Shown here: positions 9,230-19,332 of the stretch, piece after piece
Numbering within the stretch: the stretch's first letter is position 1
Layout of the letters: every line of letters starts with the position of its first letter
Source: Paracoccus zeaxanthinifaciens ATCC 21588
GTDB lineage: Bacteria > Pseudomonadota > Alphaproteobacteria > Rhodobacterales > Rhodobacteraceae
Assembly: GCF_000420145.1 (NCBI RefSeq)
Contig: NZ_ATUJ01000006.1
Coordinates: 62,001-126,000, forward strand
Direction: 5' to 3'
Length of the DNA: 64,000 bases
The notes under the pieces: model-generated
What the model was told of the DNA's origin: nothing
Database searches by the model: none
Seen by the model: the letters and a program-made list of their open reading frames with translations, nothing else
Program-made: the position numbers and the translations under genes

Positions 9230-10966
9230 GTGGCCTTTCTGGGGATCGAGGAATCGCTGTCGGGGCGGCGCTGGATCGGGCCCGAGCCCGACCTGGAGCG
9301 CCGCGCCGAGGGGCTGGCCCAACGCGCGACGCTGCCCCTGCCCGTCGCGCGGGTGCTGGCCGAACGCGACGTCCCGCCAGAAGAGGCCGCGGGCTTTCTT
9401 CAGCCCAAGCTGCGCGACCTGCTGCCCGATCCGCTGACCCTGCGCGACATGGCCCCCGCAGCCGAACGGCTGGTCGAGGCCGCCGTGGCAGGCCAGCGCA
9501 TTGCGATCTTCGCGGATTACGACGTGGATGGTGGATCCTCGGCCGCGCTGCTGATCGACTGGCTGCACCAGCAGGGCCGTCAGGCCACGCTGTACGTGCC
9601 CGACCGCATCGACGAGGGATATGGCCCGAACGCCCCCGCCATGTCGCAGCTGGCGGCGGCGCATGACCTGATCGTCTGCGTCGATTGCGGCACCCTGTCC
9701 CATGACGCGCTGGCCGCCGCAAAGGGCTGCGACGTGATGGTGCTGGACCACCACCTGGGCGGCGAGACGCTGCCCCCCGCCATGGCCGTCGTGAACCCCA
9801 ACCGCGTGGACGAGGACGGCACCCTGGGGCATCTCTGTGCCGCGGGCGTCGTGTTCCTGACGCTGGTGCAGGCCGGTCGCGTGCTGCGCAAGCGCGGACT
9901 GCGCGAACCCGACCTGATGTCGCTGATGGATCTTGTGGCGCTGGCCACCGTGGCCGATGTCGCACCGCTGGTCGGCGTGAACCGCGCCTTCGTGCGCCAA
10001 GGGCTGGCGGTGATGGCGCGGCGCCAGCGGCCGGGGCTTGTCGCGCTGTCGGACGTGGCGCGGCTGGACGGACCGCCCGCCGCCTTCCACCTGGGGTTCC
10101 TGCTGGGCCCGCGCATCAATGCGGGCGGGCGCGTCGGGCGTGCCGATCTGGGCGCGCAATGCCTGTCCACCCGCGATCCCCGCATGGCCGAGGATCTGGC
10201 CCGCCAGCTGGACGAGCTGAACCGCGACCGCCGCGCGATCGAGGCCGCCGTCCGGACCGAGGCGCTGGCCCAAGTCGAGGCACGCGGCGATGCGCGCCTG
10301 TCATGGGCCGCGGGCGAGGGCTGGCATCCGGGCGTGGTCGGCATCGTCGCCGCCCGCATCAAGGAGGCCACGAACCTGCCATCCGTGGTGATCGGCCTCG
10401 AAGGCGGCATCGGCAAGGGCAGCGCGCGTTCGGTGCCCGGCGTCGATCTGGGCCGCGCGATCCAGCGGCTGGAACGCGAGGGGCTGCTGCTGAAGGGCGG
10501 CGGCCACGAGATGGCCGCGGGCCTGACCGTGGAACAGGGCAAGATCGCCCCCGCGATGGAGCGCCTGTCCGAGCTGATCGACCGCGACCTTGCGACCCGC
10601 AGCGGCGTGCGCGACCTGCGCATCTCGGGGCTGCTGGAAACCTCGGGGGCCACCCCCGAGATGTTCCGCATGCTGGAAGATGCCGGACCCTACGGGCAGG
10701 CGGCCCCCGCCCCGCGCTTTGCCTTCGCCGACCAGCTGATCGCCAGCGCGGCAACGATGGGCGACCGCCACCTGCGCCTGCAGTTCCGCAGCCCCGGCGG
10801 CCCGCCGCTGGACGCGGTCGCATGGGGCGCGATGGACGGCCCGCTCGGGCCTTCGCTGATCGGGGCCAAGGGCCGCCGCTTCCACCTTGCGGGCAAGCTG
10901 GAGCTGTCCACCTGGGGCGGTCGCGAACGCCTGCGCCTGCGCCTGGACGACGCCGCGCCGGTCTGA
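9230..10966 (+). CDS. recJ: Single-stranded-DNA-specific exonuclease RecJ
   Basis: 5'-3' ssDNA exonuclease of recombination and mismatch repair. The 578-aa length is normal. DHH-family motifs are intact: DYDVDGGSSAAL near residue 99, DHH in LDHHLGGE near 172, and the DHHA1 motif GGGHEMAAG near 424. The start is a GTG (9230) only seven bases after the glpX stop, so translation is probably coupled. The pairing with glpX is a matter of operon economy; I see no functional link. Confidence 0.95.
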   Translation: MAFLGIEESLSGRRWIGPEPDLERRAEGLAQRATLPLPVARVLAERDVPPEEAAGFLQPKLRDLLPDPLTLRDMAPAAERLVEAAVAGQRIAIFADYDVDGGSSAALLIDWLHQQGRQATLYVPDRIDEGYGPNAPAMSQLAAAHDLIVCVDCGTLSHDALAAAKGCDVMVLDHHLGGETLPPAMAVVNPNRVDEDGTLGHLCAAGVVFLTLVQAGRVLRKRGLREPDLMSLMDLVALATVADVAPLVGVNRAFVRQGLAVMARRQRPGLVALSDVARLDGPPAAFHLGFLLGPRINAGGRVGRADLGAQCLSTRDPRMAEDLARQLDELNRDRRAIEAAVRTEALAQVEARGDARLSWAAGEGWHPGVVGIVAARIKEATNLPSVVIGLEGGIGKGSARSVPGVDLGRAIQRLEREGLLLKGGGHEMAAGLTVEQGKIAPAMERLSELIDRDLATRSGVRDLRISGLLETSGATPEMFRMLEDAGPYGQAAPAPRFAFADQLIASAATMGDRHLRLQFRSPGGPPLDAVAWGAMDGPLGPSLIGAKGRRFHLAGKLELSTWGGRERLRLRLDDAAPV

Positions 10967-11055
10967 TCGCAACCCCGACGGACTTTCGCGTGTTCTGGTA
11001 ACCGGGCCGGTGGCCCGCTAACCTTCCGCGCGACGCCAATCCATAGGAGAGTGCG

Positions 11056-11748
11056 ATGAAACTGACCTGGCTCGGACATGCCGGATTCCGCCTGGAAATC
11101 GAGAATGCCGTCATCCTGATCGACCCCTGGCTGACGGGGAACCCGACCTTTCCCGAAGCCCGCCGTGACGAGGCCGTGAAGGGCGCGACCCATATCCTGC
11201 TGACCCACGGGCATGGCGACCACAGCGGCGACGCGCTGGCGCTGTCGCGCGAACTGGACGCCCCGATCGCGGGCATCTTCGACCTGGTCTCCTATTGGGA
11301 AGGCGCCGAGGGGATCGCGGGCATCGGCTTCAACAAGGGCGGCACCGTGGATCTGGGCGGGGCCAAGGTGACGATGGTCAACGCCACGCATTCCAGCTCG
11401 ATCTCGGGGCTGGACGGTCCGATCTATGCCGGCCACGAATCGGGCTACATGATCGCGGGCGAGGGCCACGTGATCTATGTCTCGGGGGATACGGACATCA
11501 TGGCCGACATGGACTGGATGGGCGACCTGCACAAACCCGATATCGGGATCCTGTGCACGGGCGGGCATTTCACCATGGACATGGCCCGCGCGGCCTATGC
11601 GGCCAAGCGGTACTTCAACTTCAAGACCGTGATTCCCTGCCATTACAAGACCTTCGACGCGCTTGAACAATCCGCGCAGGTGCTGATCGACGGCCTGCCC
11701 GGCGTCGATGTGGTCGAACCCCGGATCATGGAGACGATCGAGCTGTGA
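11056..11748 (+). CDS. UPF0173 metal-dependent hydrolase (metallo-beta-lactamase fold)
   Basis: Cytosolic hydrolase of unknown substrate, 230 aa. The metal-binding motif THGHGDHSGD is near residues 53-62, with further ligands in NATHSSS, SGDTDIM and the C-terminal PCHYKTF. Overall layout matches the UPF0173 family (MKLTWLGHAGFRLE start). AGGAGAG precedes the ATG. Its stop overlaps the GTG start of the aminopeptidase gene, so the two form an operon. Confidence 0.92.
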   Translation: MKLTWLGHAGFRLEIENAVILIDPWLTGNPTFPEARRDEAVKGATHILLTHGHGDHSGDALALSRELDAPIAGIFDLVSYWEGAEGIAGIGFNKGGTVDLGGAKVTMVNATHSSSISGLDGPIYAGHESGYMIAGEGHVIYVSGDTDIMADMDWMGDLHKPDIGILCTGGHFTMDMARAAYAAKRYFNFKTVIPCHYKTFDALEQSAQVLIDGLPGVDVVEPRIMETIEL

Positions 11749-13544
11749 GCTTCCAGAGTTTCGACGACCCCGCCGGCGGCGGCGATCACGCCGCCCGCCT
11801 TGCCGATCTTCGCGCCCTGATGAGGCGCAAGGGGCTGGATGCCGTGATGGTGCCCCGCGCGGACGCGCATCAGGGTGAATACGTGGCCGATGCCGATGCG
11901 CGGCTTGCCTGGCTGACCGGCTTTACCGGCAGCGCGGGCTTTGCCATCGTGACGGCGGATGCGGCGGGCGTCTTCGTCGATGGCCGCTATCGCGTGCAGG
12001 CCCGCAGCCAGCTGGACCTGCATCATTTCACGCCCGTCCCCTGGCCCGAGACCCGCCCCGCCGAATGGTTGCGCGGCACACTGTCCGGCGGCAGGCTGGG
12101 CGTCGACCCCTGGCTGCACACGCGGCGGGAGGTCGAGCAGCTGGAGATCGGCCTTGCGGGCAGCGGCATCACCCTGGCCACGCTGGAGGCGAACCCGATC
12201 GATGCGATCTGGCCCGACCGTCCCGCGCATCCCGCAGGGGCCGCCCGAATCCACCCCGAGGATCTGGCAGGCGAAAGCGCCGCGCAGAAGCGCGCGCGCC
12301 TTGCCGTGGACCTGCGCGCCGCGGGCCATGCCGCCGCCCTGATGACGCTGCCCGATTCCATTTCCTGGCTGCTGAACATCCGGGGCACCGACATTCCCCG
12401 CAACCCAGTCGTGCAATCCTTTGCCGTCCTGTCCGACACGGGCGCAGTGTCGCTGTTCGCGGACGCGGCCAAGTTCGACGACGCGCTGCGGGATCACCTG
12501 GGCGCGGATGTGACGATCCTGCCGCCGGATGCCCTGCCCGCCGCCCTGACCGACCTGGAAGGCCCGGTGCGGCTGGACCCCGCCTCGGCCCCCGAGGCCG
12601 CGTTCCGCATCCTCGAGGCCGCGGGCACCGACATCCAGCGCGGCCCCGATCCGGCGGTCATGCCCAAGGCCCGCAAGAACGCGGCCGAGATGGCGGGCAT
12701 GCGGGCCGCCCATCGTCGCGACGGACTGGCGATGGTGCGCCTTCTGTCATGGCTGGACCGCCAGACCCCCGAGGACCTGACCGAGATCGACGTGGTCCGA
12801 CGGCTCGAGGACCTGCGCCGCGCCGAAGGCATCACCGATATCAGCTTCGAGACGATCATGGGCGCGGGTCCGAACGGCGCGATCGTGCATTACCGCGTGA
12901 CCGAGGGGTCGAATCGCCGCCTGGCGGACGGAGAGCTGCTGCTGATCGATTCGGGCGGCCAGTATCCGGACGGGACCACGGACATCACCCGCACCGTCCC
13001 GCTTGGCACGGTCCGCCCCGATGCCGTCGCGCCCTATACCGCGGTTCTGCGCGGCATGATCGCCCTGACGCGGACGCGCTTCCCCAAAGGGGTGGCCGGT
13101 GCGCATCTGGATGCCGTCGCGCGGCAGTTCCTGTGGCAGCAGGGTTTGGACTTCGATCACGGCACGGGTCACGGCGTGGGGGCCGCGCTGTGCGTCCACG
13201 AGGGCCCTGCGCGCATCAGCCGCGTCAGCGACATCGCGCTGGCTGCAGGCATGATCCTGTCGAACGAGCCCGGCTACTACCGCGAGGGCAGCTTCGGCAT
13301 CCGGATCGAGAACCTCGTGGCCATCGTCCAGGCGGATGCCGAACCGGGCCGCGACATGCTGGGCTTCGAGACGCTGACGCTCTGCCCGATCGACCTGCGG
13401 CTGGTGGATGTGGACGCGCTGTCGCGCGAGGAATGCGACTGGATCGATGCCTATCACGCGGATGTCCGCAAGGCGCTGTCGGACGATCTGGACGCTGCGG
13501 ATCGCGCCTGGCTGGAACGCGCGACGGCCCCCGTCAGGCGCTAG
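11745..13544 (+). CDS. pepP: Xaa-Pro aminopeptidase (aminopeptidase P, M24 family)
   Basis: Cytosolic metallopeptidase releasing N-terminal residues before proline. The 599-aa protein is the long three-domain form: two creatinase-like N-terminal domains (about 1-310) and a pita-bread catalytic domain. Metal ligands are present in LIDSGGQYPDGTTDITRT, GTGHGVGA, SNEPGYY and IRIENLV. Start is the GTG of the GTGA overlap with the upstream UPF0173 gene; it opens SFQSFDDPAGGG. The gene symbol is by family and not by demonstrated orthology. Confidence 0.9.
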   Translation: MSFQSFDDPAGGGDHAARLADLRALMRRKGLDAVMVPRADAHQGEYVADADARLAWLTGFTGSAGFAIVTADAAGVFVDGRYRVQARSQLDLHHFTPVPWPETRPAEWLRGTLSGGRLGVDPWLHTRREVEQLEIGLAGSGITLATLEANPIDAIWPDRPAHPAGAARIHPEDLAGESAAQKRARLAVDLRAAGHAAALMTLPDSISWLLNIRGTDIPRNPVVQSFAVLSDTGAVSLFADAAKFDDALRDHLGADVTILPPDALPAALTDLEGPVRLDPASAPEAAFRILEAAGTDIQRGPDPAVMPKARKNAAEMAGMRAAHRRDGLAMVRLLSWLDRQTPEDLTEIDVVRRLEDLRRAEGITDISFETIMGAGPNGAIVHYRVTEGSNRRLADGELLLIDSGGQYPDGTTDITRTVPLGTVRPDAVAPYTAVLRGMIALTRTRFPKGVAGAHLDAVARQFLWQQGLDFDHGTGHGVGAALCVHEGPARISRVSDIALAAGMILSNEPGYYREGSFGIRIENLVAIVQADAEPGRDMLGFETLTLCPIDLRLVDVDALSREECDWIDAYHADVRKALSDDLDAADRAWLERATAPVRR

Positions 13545-13556
13545 GGGCCGGGGGGT

Positions 13557-13579
13557 GCGGGGGGCAGGCAGCCCCCCGC
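13557..13579. terminator. GC-rich hairpin between convergent genes
   Basis: A perfect 9-bp stem (GCGGGGGGC / GCCCCCCGC) with loop AGGCA follows the pepP stop by 13 bases and precedes the convergent SDR stop. There is no clear U-tract, so termination efficiency is uncertain. Confidence 0.5.
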
Positions 13580-13598
13580 TGCGTCGCGGGACGCAAAT

Positions 13599-14264
13599 TC
13601 AAAGGGCCGCGAGGATGCGCGCCGCCTCGTCCCGGCAGGGAGTCAGGCCAGACCGTTCCTCGCCCGGGAAGAACCGCGCTCGAACTGCCGTGGGCATGGG
13701 TGCGGGCGCATCGACCACCACGCGCGGCCCGATCTTCGAGGTCTCGGCCTGCCAGCTGCGGGCCAGCGCGATCTGCGCGGCCTTGCTTGCACCATAAGCG
13801 CCGAAGAACTTCTGCCCGCCCCGACTGTCGTCGAAGAACAGCGCCGTCCCCTCATGCGCGCGCAGATGCGGTTCCAGCAGCGCGATCAGCCCGCGCGTCA
13901 CCTCGACATTGACCAGCATGGACCGCGACCAGTCCTTGCCCTCGATATGGGGCGCGGGCGACATCGGTGCCGCGTGGACCGCCGTATGCGCCCACAGGTC
14001 CAGCCCGCCCCAACGGGCGCCGATGGCCTCGGCCATCTGCTGCATCGCCGCGGGTTCCGTCACGTCCATCGGGGCCAGCGTGGCCTGCCCGCCCGCCGCG
14101 CGGATGCGGTCGTCCAGCTCCTCCAGCGCGCCGGTGGTGCGGGCCACGGCCAGCACGTGATACCCCTTTGCCGCCAGCCCTTCGGCCAATGCGGCACCCA
14201 GACCGCGCGATGCGCCGGTCACCAGCGCCAGCTTGGGCGCGCCCTGTCTGTTCTTCTCGCTCAT
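13599..14264 (-). CDS. Short-chain dehydrogenase/reductase
   Basis: NAD(P)-dependent oxidoreductase of unknown substrate, 221 aa. The cofactor motif TGASRGLG is near residues 16-23 and the catalytic YGASK near 150, where YxxxK is expected. The usual NNAG is replaced by HTAVHA, a divergent version. The start ATG at 14262-14264 (MSEKNRQG) has AAGGAA upstream and removes an unlikely 15-residue extension. It lies downstream of gltA on the same strand but behind its terminator, so it probably has its own promoter. Confidence 0.85.
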   Translation of the reverse strand: MSEKNRQGAPKLALVTGASRGLGAALAEGLAAKGYHVLAVARTTGALEELDDRIRAAGGQATLAPMDVTEPAAMQQMAEAIGARWGGLDLWAHTAVHAAPMSPAPHIEGKDWSRSMLVNVEVTRGLIALLEPHLRAHEGTALFFDDSRGGQKFFGAYGASKAAQIALARSWQAETSKIGPRVVVDAPAPMPTAVRARFFPGEERSGLTPCRDEAARILAAL

Positions 14265-14310
14265 GCGTCGTTCCTTATGCGGCGACGGCGGCCCCGCGCA
14301 AGCCTCCATG

Positions 14311-14336
14311 AAAAAGGGGGCCGCGACGGCCCCCTT
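14311..14336 (-). terminator. Rho-independent terminator of gltA
   Basis: Read on the minus strand, a 9-bp stem (AAGGGGGCC / GGCCCCCTT) with loop GTCGC is followed by a run of five T. It starts about 20 bases after the gltA stop codon. A textbook intrinsic terminator. Confidence 0.9.
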
Positions 14337-14357
14337 CCAGCATGTCCCTGCTGCCGA

Positions 14358-15647
14358 TCAGCGCGCCGACAGATCGACGTAGTCGCGCTTGTCCGCGCCG
14401 ACATACAGCTGACGCGGGCGACCGATCTTGTTCTGCGGATCGCCGATCATTTCCTTCCACTGCGCGATCCAGCCGACGGTGCGCGACAGCGCGAAGATCG
14501 GCGTGAACATCGAGGTGGGGAAGCCCATCGCCGACAGGATGATCCCCGAGTAGAAATCGACGTTCGGATACAGCTTCTTCGAAACGAAGTACTCGTCCTC
14601 CAGCGCGATCTTCTCCAGCTCCTTGGCGACCTGAAGCGCGGGGTTGTTCTTCACGCCCAGCAGGTCCAGCACCTCGTCGGCCGATTCCTTCATGACCTTC
14701 GCACGCGGGTCGAAGTTCTTGTAGACGCGGTGACCGAAGCCCATCAGGCGGAACGGATCCTCCTTGTCCTTCGCGCGGGCGATGAACTCGGGGATGCGGT
14801 CGACGCTGCCGATCTCGTTCAGCATCTCCAGGCAGGCCTGGTTGGCGCCGCCATGCGCGGGGCCCCACAGGCAGGCGATGCCGGCCGCGATGCAGGCGAA
14901 GGGGTTGGCCCCCGAAGAACCCGCCAGACGCACGGTCGAGGTCGAGGCGTTCTGCTCGTGATCGGCATGCAGCGTGAAGATGCGGTCCATGGCGCGGGCC
15001 AGGGCCGGATCGACATTGTATTTCTCGGCCGGGACCGAGAAGCACATGTTCAGGAAGTTCGACGCATAGTCCAGCTCGTTGCTGGGATACACGAAGGGCT
15101 GCCCGATCGAGTACTTGTAGGCCATCGCCGCGATGGTCGGCAGCTTGGCGATCAGGCGGATCGAGGCGACCTCGCGCTGCCACGGATCGCTGATATCGGT
15201 CGAATCGTGATAGAATGCCGACATCGCACCCACGACGCCCACCATGGTCGCCATCGGATGGGCGTCCCGGCGGAAGCCGCGGAAGAAGTTGTGCATCTGC
15301 TCGTGGACCATCGTGTGACGGGTCACGCGGCTTTCGAAATCGGCCATCTGCTCGGCGCTCGGCAGTTCACCGTACAGAAGCAGGTAGCAGACCTCGAGAT
15401 AGTTCGACTTGGCCGCCAGCTGCTCGATCGGATAGCCGCGATACCACAGTTCACCCTTGTCGCCGTCGATGAAGGTGATCGAGGAATCGCAGCTTGCGGT
15501 CGAGGTGAAGCCGGGGTCGTAGGTGAAGACGTCCGACTGCCCATAGAGCTTGCGGATGTCCAGAACGTCGGGCCCTTGCGTCGGGCTGAGGATGGGCAGC
15601 TCGTATTCGGCGTTGTTGAGTAGCAGTTTGGCGTTCCTGTCGGCCAT
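14358..15647 (-). CDS. gltA: Citrate synthase
   Basis: Condenses oxaloacetate and acetyl-CoA at the entry to the TCA cycle. The 429-aa protein has the active-site histidines in [10 protein letters not shown] and [13 protein letters not shown] and the catalytic aspartate in NVDFYSG. The N-terminal extension and [13 protein letters not shown] layout fit the hexameric type I enzyme of Gram-negatives. ATG at 15645-15647 ([10 protein letters not shown]) has AAGGAAG upstream. It lies 75 bases downstream of gltX on the same strand and has its own terminator. Confidence 0.97.
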   Translation of the reverse strand: MADRNAKLLLNNAEYELPILSPTQGPDVLDIRKLYGQSDVFTYDPGFTSTASCDSSITFIDGDKGELWYRGYPIEQLAAKSNYLEVCYLLLYGELPSAEQMADFESRVTRHTMVHEQMHNFFRGFRRDAHPMATMVGVVGAMSAFYHDSTDISDPWQREVASIRLIAKLPTIAAMAYKYSIGQPFVYPSNELDYASNFLNMCFSVPAEKYNVDPALARAMDRIFTLHADHEQNASTSTVRLAGSSGANPFACIAAGIACLWGPAHGGANQACLEMLNEIGSVDRIPEFIARAKDKEDPFRLMGFGHRVYKNFDPRAKVMKESADEVLDLLGVKNNPALQVAKELEKIALEDEYFVSKKLYPNVDFYSGIILSAMGFPTSMFTPIFALSRTVGWIAQWKEMIGDPQNKIGRPRQLYVGADKRDYVDLSAR

Positions 15648-15722
15648 CCTGTCTTCCTTTCCGGCTGTGCCCGGCCGGCGTCCTGTCACACGGGGCGCCG
15701 CCGCAGCATGTGAAGGCAGGCC

Positions 15723-17120
15723 TCAGCCTGCCGAATTCGTCTGATCCTGAAGCCGGGCCAGCGTTTCGTCGCGGCCAAGCGCAGTCATCATGTCGAACAC
15801 ACTGGGGGTGGAACTCGTGCCTGCCAGAGCAGCCCGAAGCGGACCCGCGATCTTGCCCAGACCGACGCCGTTCTCTTCCGCGATCCGCTTGGCTTCCCCC
15901 TCCAGCACGTCACGCGACCAGCTAGCATTCTGCAGTGCGGCAGTCAATGATTCCAGCATACCACGGGATACCGTATCCAGCTGCTTGGCCGCCTTTTCAT
16001 CCACCTGGACGGGGCGTTCGATCAGCGCGAAACGGGCCTGATCGACCAGCGCAGGCAGGGTTTTCGCCTTGTCCTTCAGCGTCGCCATGGCGGGCATGAT
16101 CCAGCCTTGCTGACGTTCCGTCAGGGGGGCTGCGCCGGTCTCGGCCAGGTAATCCTGCAGCGCGGCCATCACCGCCTCGTCGGACATGGTACCGATATGG
16201 TGGCCGCTGACATGCTCCAGCTTCTTGAAGTCCAGCCGTGCCGGGGCGCGCCCGATGCCACCCAGATCGAACCATTCGCGCGCCTGCGCATCGTCGAACA
16301 ACTCGTCGTCGCCATGGCTCCAGCCCAGCCGCGCCAGATAGTTCCGCATCGCGGCGGGCGGATAGCCGAGCGCCGCGAATTCGTGCAGGCCCACCGCGCC
16401 GTGGCGTTTGGACAGCTTCTTGCCGTCCTCGCCGTGGATCAGCGGGATATGGGCGAAGACCGGGCGATCCCAGCCCATCGCGTCATAGATCTGCACCTGC
16501 CGCGCGGTGTTCGTCAGGTGGTCGTCGCCGCGGATCACATGGGTCACGCCCATGTCGTGATCGTCCACCACCACGGCCAGCATGTAGGTGGGCGTGCCGT
16601 CGCTGCGCAGCAGGACCATGTCGTCCAGCTGGTCGTTCGCCACGCGGACCTGCCCCTGCACCTGGTCGTCGATGACCGTCTCGCCGTCGCGGGGGGCCTT
16701 CAGGCGGATCGCGAAGGGCGCGTCCGGCAGGTCGGTCGCGTCGCGCCAGGGGCTGATGAAGGGCTGGCGGGGGTTCGCCTCGCGCCATGCCGCGATCTCG
16801 TCCGTGGTCGAGAAGCACTTGTAGGCCGCGCCCTTGTCCAGCATCTCTCGGGCGATGTCGGCGTGGCGGTCCTTGCGTTCGAACTGGCTGATCGGATCCC
16901 CGTCCCAGTCCAGCCCCAGCCATTCCAGCCCCTTGAGGATCGCGGCGGTCGCCTCGGGGGTCGAACGGGCGCGGTCCGTATCCTCGATCCGCAGCAGGAA
17001 GCGCCCCCCGCGGCCACGGGCGAACAGCCAGTTGAACAGCGCGGTGCGCGCACCCCCGATATGCAGATAGCCGGTCGGCGAGGGGGCGAAGCGGGTGACG
17101 ACGGGTGCGGTCTCGGTCAT
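15723..17120 (-). CDS. gltX: Glutamyl-tRNA synthetase
   Basis: Charges tRNA-Glu (class I). The 465-aa protein carries the HIGH motif in [15 protein letters not shown] near the N-terminus and the KMSKS-like GKKLSKRHG near residue 235. The open frame extends far upstream to 17495, but [11 protein letters not shown] at 17118-17120 is the family start and GAAGG sits six bases before it. Many alphaproteobacteria have two gltX-like genes, one acting on tRNA-Gln; this sequence does not say which this is. Confidence 0.94.
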   Translation of the reverse strand: MTETAPVVTRFAPSPTGYLHIGGARTALFNWLFARGRGGRFLLRIEDTDRARSTPEATAAILKGLEWLGLDWDGDPISQFERKDRHADIAREMLDKGAAYKCFSTTDEIAAWREANPRQPFISPWRDATDLPDAPFAIRLKAPRDGETVIDDQVQGQVRVANDQLDDMVLLRSDGTPTYMLAVVVDDHDMGVTHVIRGDDHLTNTARQVQIYDAMGWDRPVFAHIPLIHGEDGKKLSKRHGAVGLHEFAALGYPPAAMRNYLARLGWSHGDDELFDDAQAREWFDLGGIGRAPARLDFKKLEHVSGHHIGTMSDEAVMAALQDYLAETGAAPLTERQQGWIMPAMATLKDKAKTLPALVDQARFALIERPVQVDEKAAKQLDTVSRGMLESLTAALQNASWSRDVLEGEAKRIAEENGVGLGKIAGPLRAALAGTSSTPSVFDMMTALGRDETLARLQDQTNSAG

Positions 17121-17158
17121 GGGGGCCTTCGGAAGATGCTGGGTCCGGCGGGGCGGCA

Positions 17159-17173
17159 TTAACCCTTTGGTAA
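17159..17173. promoter_or_regulatory. Degenerate CtrA-like box between gltX and comEC
   Basis: TTAA-N7-GTAA at 17159-17173 differs by one base from the TTAA-N7-TTAA CtrA consensus. It lies in the 109-base divergent gap before comEC. CtrA is known to act on competence and gene-transfer-agent functions in Rhodobacteraceae. One near-match in a short gap is weak evidence. Confidence 0.2.
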
Positions 17174-17229
17174 GACCGTCCTGCCATGCTTGGTGCGATT
17201 GATAGTCAACGGGTGGCGAAAGGACAAGG

Positions 17230-19329
17230 ATGTTGCCCCAACAGGCGCCCGCCAGGCCGCCGCGCATGGCCGCAGCCATCCGCGCGGGACTGTTCCCGTG
17301 GGTGCCCGTCTGCCTGTCCGTGGGCATTGCGCTGTGGTTCACCGCGCCGCACCTGCCCGATGCACGCGAATGGACGATGCTGGCGGCTCTCTGCGCCGCG
17401 ATGCTGGCCGTTCCGCGCATCGCCATGCGCCGGGCCGAGGCCGGTCGCATCGGCTGGCGCCTGGCCGACATCCTGTGGCTGGCGGCCGCCGCCATCCTGC
17501 TGGCAGGGATCGGCTGGGGGCTGGCCGGCTTCCGCGCGACGCAGGTCGCAGCGCCCGCGCTGGAATGGCGATACTACGGCCCGATCGAGGGGCGCGTCGT
17601 CGCCATCGACCGTTCGGGGCGGGACCGGATGCGCCTGACGCTGGACCGGGTCCGGCTGCGCGATCTGGCGCCGCAGCGGACGCCCGACCGGCTGCGCCTG
17701 TCGCTGATGGGGGATCACCCCCTGCCCGATCTGGGCCAGCGCGTGATGACCACGGGCCACCTGGGTCCGCCGCCGGGACCGGCCTCGCCCGGCAGCTTCG
17801 ATTTCCGCCTGCATGCCTTCTTCGAGAGGCTGGGCGCCGTCGGCTATGTCCGCGGCCCCGTCCTTGCGACCGACGCGCCCGAAGGGGGACTGTGGTGGGC
17901 GCACCGCGCGCGCATGGCGGTAAGCCGCGCGATCCGCGACCGCATCGGAGGGCAGGAAGGCGCGGTCGCCGCCGCCCTGATGACGGGCGACCGGTCCGGC
18001 ATCTCGAACGCCACGAACGAGGTGATGCGGGCGTCGAACCTCTATCACATCATCTCGATCTCGGGGCTGCACATGGGGATGCTGGCGAGCTTCGTCTATG
18101 GCGCGGCGCGGCTGGTGCTGGTGGCGGTGCAGGCCACGGGGCACGGGCTGGGACGCCCGCTGCACAAGATCGCCGCCGGGATCGCGCTGGCGGCGGCGGC
18201 GGGATACCTGTGGCTGTCGGGCGGCGGGGTGGCGACGGAACGCGCCTTCGTCATGGTGGCCGTGATGCTGACCGCGATCATCGCGGACCAGCGCGCGATC
18301 TCGCTTCGGACGGTCGCGCTGGCCGCGACGATCATCCTGATCGCAACCCCCGAGGCGCTGACCGGCGCGGGCTTCCAGATGAGCTTTGCCGCCACCATCG
18401 CGCTGATCCTGACCTTCGGGCCCTGGCAGCGCATGGCCCATCGCGTCCCCGGCTGGGCGCGGCCCGTGGCGATGCTGGTCCTGTCCTCGGTCGTGGCGGG
18501 GCTTGCGACCTCGCCCATCGCGGCGGCGCATTTCAACCGCATGGCGCAATACGGGCTGCTGGCGAACCTTGCCGCCGTGCCGGTCATGGGCAGCCTGGTG
18601 ATGCCCGCGGGAGTCATCGGGGCCGTCCTGGCCCCCCTGGGGCTGGAGGCGCCGGCCCTGTGGGTCATGGGGATCGGCACCGCATGGATCCTGAGGGTCG
18701 CGGAGTTCGTGGCGGGCCTCGATGGCGCGGTCACCATGCTGCGCCTGCCGCCGGGATCGGTCGTGCCGCTGATGGGCTATGGCGCGGTTCTGGCGATCCT
18801 GTGCTGGCGGCAGCGCCTGCGCGGCTGGCACCTGGCGGGCTGCGCGGCGGGCATGGGGGCGCTGATCTCGGCCTTCCCGATCTGGGCCGCCAGCGCGCGC
18901 CCCGACCTGCTGATCGCCCCCGAGGGCGAGGCCGCGGGCCTGATGACGCCCGCGGGGCGCGCGGTCTCCAAGCCCTCGGGCGGGGGGTTCGTCATCGGCA
19001 CCTGGCTGCAGGAGGATGCGGATGACGCGACGCAGGAAACCGCCGCCGCCCGTCCGGGCTGGAGCGGCGAGCGCAATGCCCGCATGGCCGAACTGCCCCA
19101 TGGCTGGCGGATCTGGCACATGACCGGCAAGGGCGCGGCGGACCGGGCGCGGGCGGCCTGCGGCCCCGACACCATCGTCGTGGCGGACGAGGCCGTCGAT
19201 CTGGCCGACCCGGCCTGCCTGCTGCTGGACCTGCGCCACCTGCGCGGGACGGGGGCGGTGGCGATCACCCTGACGGAACAGGGGCCGGGAACGACCCCGA
19301 CCCCTGCCCTTTCGCTTTGGCCCCGCTAG
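17230..19329 (+). CDS. comEC: ComEC/Rec2 family DNA-uptake channel, no metallo-beta-lactamase domain
   Basis: Predicted inner-membrane channel that moves single-stranded DNA into the cytoplasm, 699 aa. An N-terminal membrane region (about 20-120) and OB-like periplasmic domain precede the multi-helix Competence domain (about 230-540), with the family signature [16 protein letters not shown] near residue 275. The C-terminal 150 residues lack any HxHxDH motif, so the nuclease-like domain of long ComEC proteins is degenerate or missing. AAAGGA lies before the ATG. No other late competence genes are adjacent. Confidence 0.9.
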   Translation: MLPQQAPARPPRMAAAIRAGLFPWVPVCLSVGIALWFTAPHLPDAREWTMLAALCAAMLAVPRIAMRRAEAGRIGWRLADILWLAAAAILLAGIGWGLAGFRATQVAAPALEWRYYGPIEGRVVAIDRSGRDRMRLTLDRVRLRDLAPQRTPDRLRLSLMGDHPLPDLGQRVMTTGHLGPPPGPASPGSFDFRLHAFFERLGAVGYVRGPVLATDAPEGGLWWAHRARMAVSRAIRDRIGGQEGAVAAALMTGDRSGISNATNEVMRASNLYHIISISGLHMGMLASFVYGAARLVLVAVQATGHGLGRPLHKIAAGIALAAAAGYLWLSGGGVATERAFVMVAVMLTAIIADQRAISLRTVALAATIILIATPEALTGAGFQMSFAATIALILTFGPWQRMAHRVPGWARPVAMLVLSSVVAGLATSPIAAAHFNRMAQYGLLANLAAVPVMGSLVMPAGVIGAVLAPLGLEAPALWVMGIGTAWILRVAEFVAGLDGAVTMLRLPPGSVVPLMGYGAVLAILCWRQRLRGWHLAGCAAGMGALISAFPIWAASARPDLLIAPEGEAAGLMTPAGRAVSKPSGGGFVIGTWLQEDADDATQETAAARPGWSGERNARMAELPHGWRIWHMTGKGAADRARAACGPDTIVVADEAVDLADPACLLLDLRHLRGTGAVAITLTEQGPGTTPTPALSLWPR

Positions 19330-19332
19330 GGG

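Noticed and set aside
7841-10273. 810-codon open frame antisense to bolA, glpX and recJ
   Set aside because: It would span three genes with intact motifs; the translation has no recognisable family.
17193-17220. FNR-like site TTGATAGTCAA before comEC
   Set aside because: The half-sites TTGAT and GTCAA are separated by one base instead of four, so it does not fit FNR or related Crp-family sites.
17206-19239. 677-codon minus-strand frame over comEC
   Set aside because: Antisense shadow; the plus-strand ComEC has the family signature and membrane helices.
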